The notes under the pieces: model-generated
Seen by the model: the letters and a program-made list of their open reading frames with translations, nothing else
Database searches by the model: none
Told to the model about the DNA's origin: nothing
Shown: positions 22,597 to 36,615 of the stretch, in pieces
Position numbering within the stretch: position 1 is the stretch's first letter
Layout of the letters: each line of letters begins with the position of its first letter
Made by a program: the position numbers and the translations under genes
Source of the DNA: Hydractinia symbiolongicarpus
Lineage: Eukaryota; Cnidaria; Hydrozoa; Anthoathecata; Hydractiniidae
Length of the DNA: 64,000 nt
Direction of reading: 5' to 3'
Assembly: GCF_029227915.1 (NCBI RefSeq)
Contig: NC_079879.1
Span: forward strand, 27,222,501-27,286,500

Positions 22597-25500
22597 CTAA
22601 CGGTTCGGAAAGTTGAATACCATGAATACAGGCTAAAATATAAACGCGGAAATCAGCCTTTTCTGCTGTGTTATAGAATGAGAAAGTATTAGCTGAGCAT
22701 ACCTTGTGGTCTCCAATGTGAACGTTTTTACCATAGCTGCCGTATACGCTACCTTCATCTGGCTAAAAAAAACATGCGAAGGAGTGCAATCATCATATCA
22801 TAAATTAACAGTGATTCGCGAATTATCGAAATAAAGCGATAAAAAAGAACATAGAGTTAATTGTCAAACCTGAACAGCTTCCTGAAACAATTTTTTGTCC
22901 ACTATTACGCGGTCGCACCAAGATGGACACCTAATAAGAAATACATGAATTAACATACGGGAACGCTGCATTATTGTCTTGTTCATCCTGTTCGTCTCTT
23001 GCGTGTAACAGATAACACAAAAGTGCAAAACTTAAATTTGAGACAAAGCTCGTCAGGATGACAAGATGTACTTTAATGGTTATTTTCGCGGGCATTAATT
23101 TTTACGGACATTAATTTTCGCGAATGACTTAAAAATATTTTTTCAACAGAACATTCACAGATTCACTTTTAATGCCATGTTTTTGTTGCGTTTTCTTTTT
23201 CATTTGACTGATATCTTTACTGTGAGATAAATATTTTGACTTTTCGTCATTTATAAACAATAGAATGACAGGGAAAAAATGAAAACCGATAAATAAATCA
23301 ATCAATAAATAAAAACATAATTTTACCTGACATTAGAAAATGAAACTCCATTGTCCTCGGGATTTTCTTTGTGTGGGTAACTGAAATACGAACAAACAAA
23401 ATTAAAAAAACACTGAAAAACAGATAGCATCTAACAAATGTAGATACTTACGTTGGCTTAAAAGAGACTGGCATCTCTGAAAACAAATCTTCGTATACCC
23501 ATTCCAGTTCTCTATCAAACTGAAGTAGGTCAGAGACATGGTCGAAGGCTTCGTAACTGCTCATTTCAAATAATCGGCCACCTATCTTCAATAAATCCTT
23601 AAAAAAAAAATTTCTGTTACTTTACTAAAGATGTTGACAGAAGAACAAAAACATATATAATGCTACGGACGGTAACTCATATATACTGCTACGCACGGCA
23701 ACTCATATTTTAATTTATAACTACAGACGAACAAAAACTTATATACTGCTACGCACGGCAACTCATATTTTAATTCATAACTAATAATGCTTAGTTTAGC
23801 TTGGTTGGCAAAATTATTATTATTAAATCATCCGAATGTTGTAATACCCCCTTTTGTATAATTCTCACTTTCACAATCTTACCTTTGTTGAACCATTTAC
23901 AGCTCTGTACACAAGTGACTGCGGATGACCATCACTGTCTTTTGTTAAATGATGACTAGCTATATCACCCATTAAATGCTAAACGAAGAGGTAAGAAAAA
24001 CGATAAGCCATCCCGGCTTATAAGGAATAAACTTTATTGCGGAAAATTTAGACTTTTTTATAGAGTTGATTTTCAGAATGAGATGTAAAAAAAAGCTGTC
24101 GTATAATTTAAAGTGAATTAATAAAAGGCACTTAAGGATGGCTTGAAAGTTTAAGGTAAAAATGATTGTAAATAAAAATACAATCCAAAACAAGTAAAAA
24201 AGGCAGAGAAGAAGATGTCCAACTTACATCAATCAAACCTTTCGTATCTGGCCTCACATTAAAATCACCATACAATATTTGGTGATCTGATGGCGCTTCA
24301 TTCAGCCTAAAAAAACATTACGATTAATTTAAGTGATTTAGCAAGTATAGCACAAAGTGTAAATCGACTTTGCTCGATAAGTCATGCCCCGTTTTAACTT
24401 AGAATATTGGGTATCGCTTTGCAGCTTACCGATGTATGAAATAATCTGTTTTTTTAAAAAAAAATACTGTTAGCTCTATTTTAAAATTATAAAATAGAAA
24501 TTATAATTTTATAATTTTTTATGCATGCACAAATGAGATTACCTGTCGATTAAATATTGTAAAGATCGCCTTCGATGTTTGGCGAACTTTGTAGGTGACT
24601 AGAACGAAAATAATCACAATGAGGGAGAGTGCACGTTTAATCTTAAGAAATATAGCACTGATGAACATCTTAAAAGTAGAACTTTACATTAAAAAAAAAA
24701 ACACTCGATGTAACATTTCGTCTCCATCAGGACTTTCATTCAGAACATTCGTTGATTCGTAAATTGCTTAATTTGCACATCTATTTTCTTAATAGAATTT
24801 AATTTTTCAGACAATTTGACTAAAATTTCATAACAGACATTATTCAAATCGTTTTAGCAGATATTAACTCAAATTTTATTAATTTTGAAAATCTTCAGGA
24901 AGAAGCCATTGTACAAGTACCCTGAAATATTGTAAATAATGCACTTTAAATTTAAATTCTGACTAATGTTTTTTTCAGTATGTTTTGGTCACTTGACTTT
25001 TTCAGATTGAAAACAAATGTTCTGGTATATGGAAATAATTCTTTTTTTTGGTGTTTTCTTCTTTTGGTGTTTAATCGTATTAATGTGTAGTTGAAGTTCA
25101 TACACAAATTAGGCATGAACAGATAGCATAGTACGAGACCAAAGCTTACCTTAAGAGCAGCTTTTAAGTTGCAAGCATCATGTGTTAAATGCACATTCAA
25201 CATATCTAATACCCTATGGTATCACAAAAACAAAGAGGGTAGGAAGAAGTTTATCAGAAGTATCTTATTTGGCTGCAATGCTAGAGACAAATCAAATCTT
25301 TTATCTCTTAAACATGATAAATGCATAAAAAAGGTTCCCTATTATCTACACATAAATCATTGTAATATGTCGATAACTTTTACTGCATCTACACGACATC
25401 TTTACTCACACAAAACATGTAAAGACATTTGTAGAAGATTTCCCTTACCTGTTATTTATTCGCCACCTCGTCCAAGTAAAGCCTTTACGTGGCCATCTGA

Positions 25501-28500
25501 TTAACTTCTAAACAATAAAACATGTCATGGTTGTAGAATGTATTACAAAAGAAGTTTCCATCAGTTATTTTTTTAACTTCATTTTACCTTTGAGTAACAG
25601 GACAGAGGAAATTTATGTTTTTTCACGTAACATGAAGCATCAGATGCTGAATGCAGAATTCTGCCTTTTGGAACAATCTTAAATGACTGATCTAAAATAA
25701 GTGCAATAAACACTGTTAAAAAAAGCACCATCAAACATAGCATGTTTAAGTATGTGCAATTGTTTTGAAAGTTTAAAATCATTAAAAGCCGTACAAAATA
25801 ACAGGTTAGTGTTGCCAAAACCTTATCCTACATATTAGAGGTTTCTACTTTTGTGAATATCTTACTAATACCAGCGTACTATAGCATTTAGCTATAAAGC
25901 AAACAACTGCAATGTCTTTTGTCTCAAACATTTTTGGATTATATCGCTTACATTGATATATGGCATAATATAATTATTGATTCCTAAATTTGAGCTTGCA
26001 AAGAACAACACAAAGCTGCAAATTACAACTTTCTCGACAGGAAAAAAAAACATTACCATCAAAGTTCCACATCTCTATGCGATCATGCAAAGATTTATGA
26101 ATGAAATAGGAGCTTCCAAGTGCCTAAAACGTTATTGATACCATTAGAGGAGTTCATTTCATATGTGGCTCTTGACTTTACAGATTGGCGTAAAAAGGAT
26201 TGCTGCAACGAACTTCAATTGTGGAGAAATTAATGAAAAAAACAGGAGTATAGTCCTTGATGAGACACTTACTGTATACTTTTCTTGCGTATATTCTTCG
26301 TCAATAAAACTATGTACAGAGATGTATTCTTCAAATCTTTCAGCATTATATAATTCTCTAAAGCATTATAACGCTACATTTACACTGCAAATATAACTTT
26401 TTTCACCTTACTACACATTCCGACAATACTAGTAATAACATATGTCAAAAACACCAGGACTACGGCACTGATTTCATGACAATAAAGGTAAATAAAAAAG
26501 GCCCTATGACAACAAAATGTTTGCAAAATCTGTGAAAGATGTTTTTGCTAGAAAAAGTAATGCACACAGTTGCTTTTGTAAAATTGGAAAAACAATAAGT
26601 ATCATAGGAGAATAAACAATATCAGTGCAAAAAGAAAACTAAGAGAAAGGTAATGCATTCACAAATCAAAACTAACAAGTATAAATTTTTATGTGCAAGA
26701 CAAAATATCATAAACGCTTAGATAAAACACCTGTGACATTTATCAAATGTTCTACTATTCAAGGAAACATTTCTTTTTGTATACTTTATATAATGCATAC
26801 ATATTTATTGTGAAATTAAGGCTGGTTTATGCGAAAAGAAATGAAAATCAGTTTACATAGCAAAAATAGTACCTCCTTAATCCTAAGTAGGTAGAAGTTT
26901 TCATTAAACATAATGGAGACATTAGAGAAGATAATCGAAGCAATAGTCAGACCAATTTTGATTGATGCTACACTTGCTAAGTCGAAATATTTTATACCAT
27001 TCATTAAAACATTAGTATCGTATTGATTAAGCAGTTTATAATATTTATATATCAGTGTAGGTTAGTAATACTTGTTATAATAAGTGGTAAAGAAAAGAAC
27101 TAACTTGAAGAATGTTACAACTTGTTCAGTATTAACAACAAGGGTTTTACCACCAACTTCTTGTAAATGAAGCCCAATAAATGTTGGCTGATGAGTCTGG
27201 ACCAACTAAAAGATACAAAGGTTTGATTGTATTATTGTGGTAACAGAAGTAAACTGATTAGCAGAATTTAGAATTTTAACTGCTTGTGGAGTCTATTCTA
27301 ACAACTAGATCTTTCTCTCCTCCGGCTGTAACTACTGACAACTCGTTTGTTCGTGTCCCAGGCCTCTTAATTTTTTTTCAATGACCCATTAACTCGCATC
27401 TGCAATTCGGTTTGCAATAAGATTTTCTGCATAAGTTTGTATAGGCACTATATACTCACAAAAATTTGACTTGAGAAGAAAGTTGTTAAAAATTTACTTT
27501 TGGAGGAAATGTAGAAGTTTTGAGAAGACTTTTCAAAATCCATGAAAATTGAGGAGTTTTGAAAGGCGTTGCAACCCTGTCAACTAATCCAAACATATGG
27601 AAACTACAATATTATTGCCTACAGTAAAATCCTTTCCAAAATGGATGCAACAACTTATATAATATATATTTTACGTTTTTTTTTCGTAAAAAGCTAACAA
27701 AAGTTACAGGACATGATTGTTTGGTGAGACAATCCTTTGCATTATAATTGTTCCCATGATATTTCCATTTAAAGATTTCCAAATTAAATTTTGTTGCAAA
27801 AATTACACAGTCATATTTCGTTTAGAGGTTATATAGTGTTTAGAGGTTAAATGATGTAAAAATAATGCCAAAATGGCACTTGTTTGCTCTCCCCAGGGTT
27901 CCTAAATGTTTGGTGATGACCTTATCACTTGGGAGATTTAAATTAGGTTTGCGATAACGTTTTGCATGTATACTTGTTAACAACCCATAACTCAAAAATA
28001 TATATTCTTTGTTTTAAATATTAGTCCATACCTTGTGAAATTCTAGCATCCAATTTTCTCGAAGAATGGCACCATACTATAAAGAAACATAAAGATACAA
28101 TTTTATAAATAATTCTTATTAATTATGCATTGTTCAGAAATGAAAGCAAAACTTGAAAACAGTACATTTTTTCAACATGAAATAGAAGGAAAGTACTGAT
28201 TTTGCACTAGTTTTGTAAATACTAATCGTCTCAAAGCTTTTCTGTAATCAGATTTGTTACTTTATTCTCACACTTTTTACAGTTTCATGAAAATTAATAA
28301 AAGAATTTTATATTTAAACATGTTTGGATGTTATATTTAAACATGTTTGGATGTTCACATCCTTTCTTATGGTTTTTTAATTTGTTCCTTATTTTTTTTA
28401 TTATGATTAACTAGTTAAGTATATTGGAATGGCTTCATTAATTTAAACTCAGCTATTGGTGTTAAATAATGTTATTGACAAGGCTATTGACGTAGTGATG

Positions 28501-31500
28501 TTTTTAATTTTGTCTATTAACATTTGAGACATGCATTTTTTAGTAACTTTGAAGAAAAATAAACACAAAGTTACTGTATTACGACATATATTACACATTT
28601 TGGGGGTTAACAGGCATTACTACACAGGCCTGGTCAGGAATGGTGTGTGATTACACATGGACGCCTCTACACAGTCCTAAATTAATTTTAGTGTGTCCTA
28701 AATTTATTTTGCTAGCCTCAGCTCTGTTGATGGCGTGTTATAAAAAGTGAGTTCGTCAAAAGTTTAATGACATAATCAGCAAACTCACTACTTTCATCAG
28801 CAAGGTTGTATGAGGCCTGCGTAAGAAGTGTTATGTTGTACGGTAGTGAGACATGGGCAGTGAAGCAGGAAGATCTTGACCGTTTAGAAAGGAATGCTAT
28901 GAGAATGGTTAGGTGGATGTGTAACGCCAGTCTGAGAGACAGAAAGAGTTCAGATGAGCTAAGAAGCAGGCTAAGTATCCGTGGAATTAAAGATGTTATC
29001 CAGATAAGAAGATTGAATTGGCTGGGGCACTTGGAAAGAATGGAGGGGGATAATTGGCTAAGAAAGTGGAGAGACTTGATAGTTCCTGGGGCAAAGCCCA
29101 GAGGCAGACCGAGAAAGACTTGGCAGGAGGTTATAAGGACAGACTTGATACAAAGGAAGAAGAGTTTATAGATCTAACACAGTCTAGATCAGATTGGAAG
29201 AGGGTCATTAATATACCCAGTCCAACCCATGCTAGCATGGAAAACGGACGTTAAGCCGAGAATGATGATGATAGTGATGAATTTATGCTTTTACAGGTTT
29301 TATAACAACAATTTTAACTTTATGTAAAGATTTAAATGTAGTCTTTAATTTTTTGTTTCAATTATATGAAATTTGTTATAATGTATCCCCATAAATTTAG
29401 AGTTTTTAATAGTCACAATGCTTCATCCATTACCATACGAGGCAACATAACTACACTCTAACGAAAATAACTTCTTTAAAAACAATTTCTATTTTGTTGT
29501 TATATTTCTTTTAAGTGTGTGTGATAGCAGACTTCTTGCGTGTCATTTTATAATTGCAGATGTGAGCGTATCTAATTTAAAAATGTCATCAATGGCATCA
29601 GCAAATGTTGAGTACTGACACAAATTACAAATGCTGGCATTTTCAGAAAGTTAAGCCAAAATAAAATGGCAACGCAAGGACTTGCTGTCAATTCAAACAC
29701 GTTATTACATTTACTTTACGTAGTTAAACTGGTACATATAAAGAAAGATTAGATATTAATAAAATTTTTGTAACTATTGAATTTTTGTCCCCTATAACAT
29801 AACTTGAATGTGTGATCATTGCACATCATCACCAATGAGTGATATGCCACAGATATAGGTGATTTTACTCCAGGCCTGCTACAGCATTAGTATAGAAAGT
29901 TTGTATATTTGGACCAATTTCTTGTCCTGAATTAATTCACACTTTTGAGGTGTTTTTTTGGTGTGTTATTTTGGGGGTGTTTTTCAGCAAAGTATTATAT
30001 CGATTTAATTTTCTTCCTATGTTATCCAACAAATATCCCCTATGCTACATTCCTTTTTTTGTTGTTTATTTCTATAGCTCTCACTGAATTTGGAAATCAT
30101 AGGTTTGCGTTATATTTTTGCATATTGTTAGGCTTTTGTTCAGTTAACAAGCTAATACACACTTCAGGAAGCTTACTTATTGTTCATCTGGAATTAAACT
30201 AAAGGGTGCAATTGATTCAGTATGGAAAATAAGTCAACTTATAAAACAATGTATATTCAATTCTCAATTTCAGGTAAAGTGTACAATGATTATTCTACTT
30301 AAGCTTAGGTTGTGTCATTATACAGTGTGCTTTGTGTTCTGTTTTACTTCATCTATGTTTATGGTAAACTTTAGTACCTGGGGATTACCTAAATTAGCTT
30401 AATAGGATTAAAATAAAAAAACCCACTACTTTAAAAAAACAGAAGATCTTGTTGGATATACAAAAACTTTCACATGCTGTTAGATACACATTAAGTCTGC
30501 TCTTATATTTTTTGTATTAAATCTGTTATTGCTTCACAGAATATTTACAGCATAGGAAAGCTATCATTGCGTTGACTTATTAATATTAACGCTTTATCTT
30601 TTTGACATGCCTGACATATTTTAAAAATGTCTAACTTTCCTGACATTTGCTAATGGAGCAACTTTCCAGGCTATGAAGTGAACCTAATATGTAAGGCCTG
30701 AAAGTTTATCCTTATATCCTTGAGATAACCACTTTCTAAACCTGCAACTATAACAGTGCATCTATATATCAAATTAAACACTTGATCTATCTTAACAACA
30801 TTATTGGGAGCCTTTGAATTAGCTTCTTGGGCCTTAAAACTTTAATTACAGTTATTAAAGTAAATTTACAGAAAAAACAGCTCCAAAAAATTCAGGACCA
30901 GTTAAATACAGACCTAAAACAGCTGCTCAGCTACATTGTTTTATTTTTTTTTGTTTTTTATTGCTGACACAAGGACTGTCAAGGAGGATTGCTGACATAG
31001 TAAGGAGTGTCCAGGAGGGTGAATTTTTACTGAGCAGATTTGAAAGATTTGAAACAAGAGTAAAAACATAGCATAATTATTTTTTTGACCACACTTACAA
31101 TATTTCATTTATTGCATAATCACACACTCACACACTGTGTGTTAATAGTCAAAATATGAAAAAAATATACAACACAAAGTTTCAAATTTGAAATAACGCA
31201 ATATTTTAATTACTAGTAAAAGGAGAAGATAAAAACTGTTTCATTTTCACAACTTTCTTTTTCATTTTCTTGTAAAGTATACAACATGTATTTAATATAA
31301 TCCTTGTTTGCTTGCTATTTTTTATTCTGTCCAATTCTAAAATAATGATTGGGTTTAAAAGAAAAAGTAGGATATTATTTAAAAATTCAAATAATTATTT
31401 TTCACAGAGACAAAGCAATAAAAAAATTAATTCAGTTTTTTTATTATTTATTTATTCAAAACAAAGAAACTGAGATTAAAAATTTATATCTTATAACAAC

Positions 31501-33581
31501 ATGTTTATCTTCCATGTATGTTTCATTCTTTTAAAAAGTAACCTTATTTTTGAAAAAATATAAAAAATTAATGTTGTTGCCAAGTAAGAAATATTGAGTG
31601 AAAAAAATTCAGAACAATGTTGGAATCACAGTTTTTTTTGTATTTGACACATAAAATCAATATTTATTAAAGAAACTAATCTGGGCATTCATTGGAAGTG
31701 TAAATAAACGAATATATACAGGGTACTTCAATGGTACATTTTAAGAAGTGCATAAAATATGCATGTTTTCAAACAACATTACTTGACCTAATTTTATTTA
31801 TATCGACCTGATTATGCTATTTTAAAATATTTTTTTTCAGATAGGTGAAGTGTTTGCAAGATGGATTTAGCATTTACTCTGCAATAAATAAGAAAGTTGC
31901 AAAATATTGAAAAAAAGGAGAAATCATTAACCTATGAATCTCGAATTACTCTTAGCATCAACTAAGTAGGTGCATCACAGAACACACAAACACACTCTTA
32001 CAAACAAAACAATAATATAAAGCTGTAAATTTCTTGGTAGGGTAATGTGCAGGTTTAAATGTTTTTATAAAATTTTAAAAAAGACCTAAAAAAACAATAT
32101 TATGGCAAAAGTACCATAATAGTTACATGCTTTTTGTTTATAAATAACAATTTAAAAAAAACACAAACCTAAAATTTTGCTGAACAATAAAGATAAAATT
32201 ATGTTTAAGTTTTTCCAACACCCATTTTTTATACAATTCGCAAAAAAGAAGTTGTGTTCTTACTATTAAGAACAAAGGGTCAAAAATAATAATTTCCAGT
32301 CTCATGTCAGATTTTAATGTTTTTTATAAAATTTGTGTCAGGGATAATGACACCAGCCAGCTAAAATTTAAAAAGTCAACTTTTGCAAACATGCACAAAT
32401 TTTCTTGCAACATAATGTTTTGACATTGTGTTGAAAATAATGAACAATGTGGACATATTTCAGAAGAAAATAAAAACAACAGACCAGTTCATCAGAAAAA
32501 AAATTTAAATGCTGTCATAGTATAAATAAACTACTCCTATTTAGGCGTAATTACATCCTACTAAAGCGGCAAATCGTTTATAATACACTATATATAATAA
32601 AAGCAAAATATTCCAAAATTTATGCACTTAAGCCAAAATTCACATCTTTTTTAGTGCTAAAAGCATGTATGTGACCAATTCCAATTATTTCAAACCAATA
32701 AAAAGTTTATGAAGGGAACATGTGTTTTAAACGTTTAAATGCTTAATTGTGACTCCCTCACCTAAATAATATGCTGCTAAAACAACACTGAATCAATGTT
32801 TTACCCTCTTATTTTAATTGCAGCTATACATTATAATATATGGCTGTTTGCAGACAAATTAAACTATGTCTTAGCTGAAAGCATAAAATTTTATAAACCC
32901 TTCTCTAAATAAATATGTTTTTTTAAGAAAAATAAATTTGACTTATATACTCCTTCTATTTAAATACAAAATATAAAACAATCAGGAAATAAAAGCTGTA
33001 TGTTAGCATTTAAAATATAATACAGCATAGTTACTGTGATTCGCTTATTTAAGCTCCATTAGAAGTTTAATTTAAAGGTAGCATACTAATTACACTCTAA
33101 TTATTCTCTTCTGCAACATTCTGCAAACTCAAAGTCTGCAAACTCTCATAAACATATTGCCAAGCCATATCTATCAGAAGATTTTGTGCTATTTCTATAA
33201 ATTTAAATAAAAAAGCACTGGCTTTTTTACAGTTTGGTACATTTGCCTATGAAGTTTGGCAATTTTAATATGCTAATATTATGTAGAGCTGGTTTGTTTA
33301 CATGCTTCTCCTGATCTGTTAAATTACTTTATCAAACTAAAACTTGCATTGCTTCATCGCTAATTCATTCAAACAATAATATCATAAATACTTGAAGCTA
33401 ATAAAAATTTTTAAGCTAGCTCTAAAGCTACTATAGTAAAAGCTGGCTTATAAAATGCCAGTGAGCTTAAGAATAAGAGTGTAGTAAGGGAACCAACCTC
33501 TTCAAAAAGAGAGCCAACATTAGCCGTGATTACCAAAACTTTGATATTGTCAGTGTCCATTTCTTTTCGTTCATTAGGCAT
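22597..33581 (-). CDS. INPP5A: Type I inositol polyphosphate 5-phosphatase, INPP5A-like
   Basis: Sixteen exons on the minus strand: 33498-33581, 28032-28076, 27105-27205, 26273-26357, 26057-26123, 25588-25691, 25449-25507, 25150-25213, 24543-24598, 24228-24306, 23883-23978, 23452-23597, 23327-23380, 22870-22930, 22703-22762 and 22597-22632. All junctions are GT/AG and in phase, giving 1,197 nt, 398 aa (human INPP5A 412). Conserved marks in order: VLVITANVGSLFEE at the start, FIGLHLQEVGG (metal-binding Glu), ALGSSYFIHKSL, RKGFTWTRW, MLNVHLTHDACNL, LYGDFNVRPD, RCPSWCDRV and HIGDHKPVF. The family removes the 5-phosphate from Ins(1,4,5)P3 and Ins(1,3,4,5)P4, ending calcium signals. The vertebrate enzyme ends in a CAAX box for prenylation; here the last residues are FNFPNR, so that anchor is absent. 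Intron 1 (5.4 kb) contains a DNA element and a LINE fragment. Confidence 0.93.
23640..23785. repeat. Short tandem duplication in INPP5A intron
   Basis: A unit containing ACTGCTACGCACGGCAACTC followed by ATATTTTAATT and a run ending AACAAAAACTTATATA recurs two to three times. It is non-coding, inside the intron between the exons at 23883 and 23597. Confidence 0.6.
28625..29878. mobile_element. CAGGCCTG-ended DNA element, copy 2
   Basis: The left end CAGGCCTGGTCAGGAATGGT and the right end (minus strand) CAGGCCTGGAGTAAAATCAC are inverted repeats. The 5-bp sequence CTACA flanks both sides (28620-28624 and 29879-29883). Interior segments match copy 1 at 5934-8698. An RTE-like LINE fragment (28803-29283) is inserted inside. 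No transposase is present. It lies in INPP5A intron 1. Confidence 0.65.
28803..29283 (+). mobile_element. RTE-like LINE, 5'-truncated 3' end copy
   Basis: Encodes only the C-terminal tail of the LINE protein: YEACVRSVMLYGSETWAV, ERNAMRMVRWMCNASLRDR, LNWLGHLERM and GRPRKTWQEVI. A small insertion then shifts the frame, and the tail ends HASMENGR. The nucleotide 3' end CATGGAAAACGGACGTTAAG is followed by a GATGATGAT-type tail. It is closely similar to the larger copy at 57.7-60.4 kb and so is a recent insertion. On the plus strand, against the direction of the host gene. Confidence 0.85.
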
Positions 33582-33599
33582 CGTTTAAAATATAATGGT

Positions 33600-34750
33600 A
33601 ATATCCAACCAGTGTCCATCACTACTTTAAACTCATGTTTTACTTTAACTTAGCTAGCTACGCTACTGCTTCCGTGTGGAAAGCCTTTCTCTTTCTCTAA
33701 AGTTTGTTTTGGTTGCGTTGTTTTATTGATTCGGCCTCTCTTTCAAGCGAAAGTTTTTATCGGATCCTCGACCTAGTGAATCGAAAGAAGGACATACTGA
33801 AAGTATAAAAACAGAGGAAATGTTATGTTAGTCACCTTGCATTTTATTAAGAATTTAGCTCTACTTCTACAATAAATGCATACTTTGACATAGTTTTTTT
33901 ATTTATATCAAATCTAGGAATGTTTATCTTATAGTTTACATACAGTCTTTATATCTATCAGCGATACTTTGAGCACGTCCGAAAAAGTTTTTTTTTCTTG
34001 TTTTGCAATTTTAGCCGGGGATACGGCACCAGACGATGAGTATTTACTGCTTCTGTAACTATTATATGTTATATAATTTATTCTTATAACCATCGTATAA
34101 TTAGTAAATAAGTAAAAGTCATACAATTTGACGTACAAAACGAAAGAAGGCAAATGAAAGCAGTCATAACCTTTGGTTTTAAGAAAAAAAAATCCAGTCT
34201 AGTGAAAAAACATTCCTCATCAGTTGCGCAGACAGACAACAAGATGGTCAGATCGGAGAAAGACAATCCAAAGTCACTTTATCACACAGTTTGTTCTACT
34301 GTAGTGCTGGATTAATGAATGATATTTTTAGTCAAGATACCGTTGTGTTTGATAGCTAAGCTTAAACCCCTATTTTTTTATAACAAACTAAGTTTTCCTT
34401 TTCAAAATGCCCTAAACTTTTCTCTCCTTGTTTTACCAAATTGTGTTGCTTTTGCCTTTTTTTTGCATTTTTTGACTATCAGAGCATACCTTTATTCTTC
34501 ACTCAACATATTAATCAACTAAGCAAATCGTGATACATTATGTGTCAAACAAGTCTTTTAGTAAAATTTTGTTGCTTAATATCTTTCGTTTGGTTGTCAC
34601 TTCTTTTTGTTTCAAAATAATGGAAACATTGAAAAAAAAAACAATGAAGCAACTAGCTTTCCATATTGATATCATCCAGAAGTTAATACTGATTGCAAGT
34701 TATGTATTTGTTTATAAAGGAAACAAGAAAGATTCCTTACATAACTACAG
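33600..34750. other. Upstream region of INPP5A, no gene seen
   Basis: The stretch before the INPP5A start codon. Short frames at 33929-34266 and 34319-34784 are low-complexity and unsupported. It probably holds the INPP5A promoter and possibly a 5' untranslated exon of the next gene, but I see no decisive element. Confidence 0.4.
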
Positions 34751-34754
34751 AAAA

Positions 34755-35041
34755 AATGTGCATATTTTATACATGTATGACTAAGCTCACAAATATTGAG
34801 GGATATACCTGTCTAATATTTCCAGAAAGGACCTTGGCTTTAGATGGAGAGTCTTAGAGTATTTAATACACATTTTGAGCTATGCAGACCAATTAGGGTC
34901 TTCGCTCTGCCAGACAACTGCCTGCAACTTAGGCCCACGCAGTGTGCCATCTCCCCCATTTCCCTGACATGGCCGGGGTATGTTAACATTCACTCACTGT
35001 CAGGGGGAATCAACCCCCCCTGTCTCTTGCACAACTGTAAG
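34755..35041 (-). repeat. SINE family A, copy 2
   Basis: Body words ATTGAGGGATATACC, TTAGATGGAGAGTC, TTTGAGCTATGCAGACC and CACGCAGTGTGCCATCTCCC match the other copies. The tRNA-like head at the high-coordinate end is diverged (GGGGGAATCAACCCCCC region). A LINE 3'-tail fragment (GGAAAACGGACGTTAAG, then GATGATGA) follows at 35158-35196. Confidence 0.7.
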
Positions 35042-35347
35042 CTTTATTAAATATATATAACTGAAATGCGCTAATAAAAAAAAGAGGATGTATTATTTCA
35101 TCAACCAATATGAAATAATCAAGCATAGCCAAGGAGTTAAATTAATGAAAATTATTAATGGAAAACGGACGTTAAGCTGAGAATGATGATGAAAAGAAGG
35201 AATGATGCCACCACTTAACTTTTACTGGTGTAAATAAAGAGGGAAAGAAACAAATGATGGAAATGTTTAATACACAATCTTAATATTTGCTTTGTAGTGA
35301 AATAGCAGTAGTAAAGAAGCATTTCGATTCGCAAATCGCAAATCAAA

Positions 35348-35383
35348 ATTTGAATTAGCAGGCCACATCCTGCTAATTCAAAT
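35348..35383. repeat. 15-bp perfect inverted repeat
   Basis: Arms ATTTGAATTAGCAGG and CCTGCTAATTCAAAT around the loop CCACAT. It resembles a bare hairpin. No U tract or gene end is associated. Confidence 0.75.
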
Positions 35384-36615
35384 CCTGGTTTTACTGAAAA
35401 GTTGATTTTAACAATTAAAGGTTTATTAATTGTATTTTGATTCTAAAAAAATTGTTAAGATTATAATTCCTTTTTGCCATCAAATAAGGTGGACTTCTGG
35501 TGTACACACTTTAATAATCTATATTTTAGTCCTTCATGGGGTCTATTACTTTACTTGTGGTCCAAAGGTATATAAAGTAAAAAGTGGTTACAGTAAAGTC
35601 ACAATCACACATGGTCCTTTGAAGCATGTAAATGACTTATTTTTTTGAAATACTTTCTACTATCTATGAAATGGGTGTTTCACAGTGTGAGATTTAAATT
35701 TTAAAGAATTTATTGTCAGAAGTTGATTGACCTTAGTGTAACATTTTGTGAATCTGCATCAAGAATTTAAGTTTCAGGAGAATGCTTTCGAAGACAAATT
35801 TGTAGGGGGTGAGTTATAGGGGGAAAATAATGATTTTTTATGCCGTGCAACAAAATTGTTGAGTGTTGGTTTTGGGTCCTAAATATAGCATTTTTTCAAG
35901 AACAAGTGACAAATAGTAGCAGCGAAAAGAAAGTCGCTTAATGACAAGCATTAGCATTGAACAGTGTCAAGGTTTTAGTTTTAAATAAATTTGTGATCTT
36001 AGACTTTTTCTTTTACCTATTTAGTTTTGAATTTCAGAGGGGTGAAAAAAGCTTTTTTATTTGTAGAATGGCACTCTAACAAAATCAGAGAATGTCTGTA
36101 TTACAAAGTGTGCTTGTAAAAAGTGTTTTAAGAGTGTATAGTTAGTGCTCTTTTAGCGTTTGGGAATTATAACTGGTATGGTATTATCTCTAATCAAGAT
36201 ACAATTCTCCAAATTAGGAAATATAAAATAAAAAACTCTGATTAAAGTACAATTTCTAAAGTTAAAACTTCAATTGAAGTGAAGACTTTGCTTGTGGAGA
36301 AACCACAGTAAAATTTTGTGGTGAATCAGTAACAAACTATGACCACTTTGTTAAGAAATCTTGTACCAATGAAACTTCTTCCAAGAAGAGGATGCGTATC
36401 CTATTTGGAATTTTGTGTTTATGACACATATATATTTGCATTCTCCAAAAATATGCATGGTTTACTAAAAGTTGCCTTTCATGCTTAACAAAGTGGTCAG
36501 GGTTTGTACCTAATTAATATTTTGATGTTGAATTTTCTACTTTCTATTTTTGTTTTTGTTTTAGGAATGAAAATTATTTGTTTTCAAAAATTGAATAAAG
36601 CAATTTTGTTTAATC

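Noticed and set aside
22566..22600. Alternative INPP5A end read from an AG at about 22597 (PGSPNEETLNH...)
   Set aside because: The acceptor at 22633 gives PVFMVFNF, which fits the conserved GDHKP-V-F ending much better.
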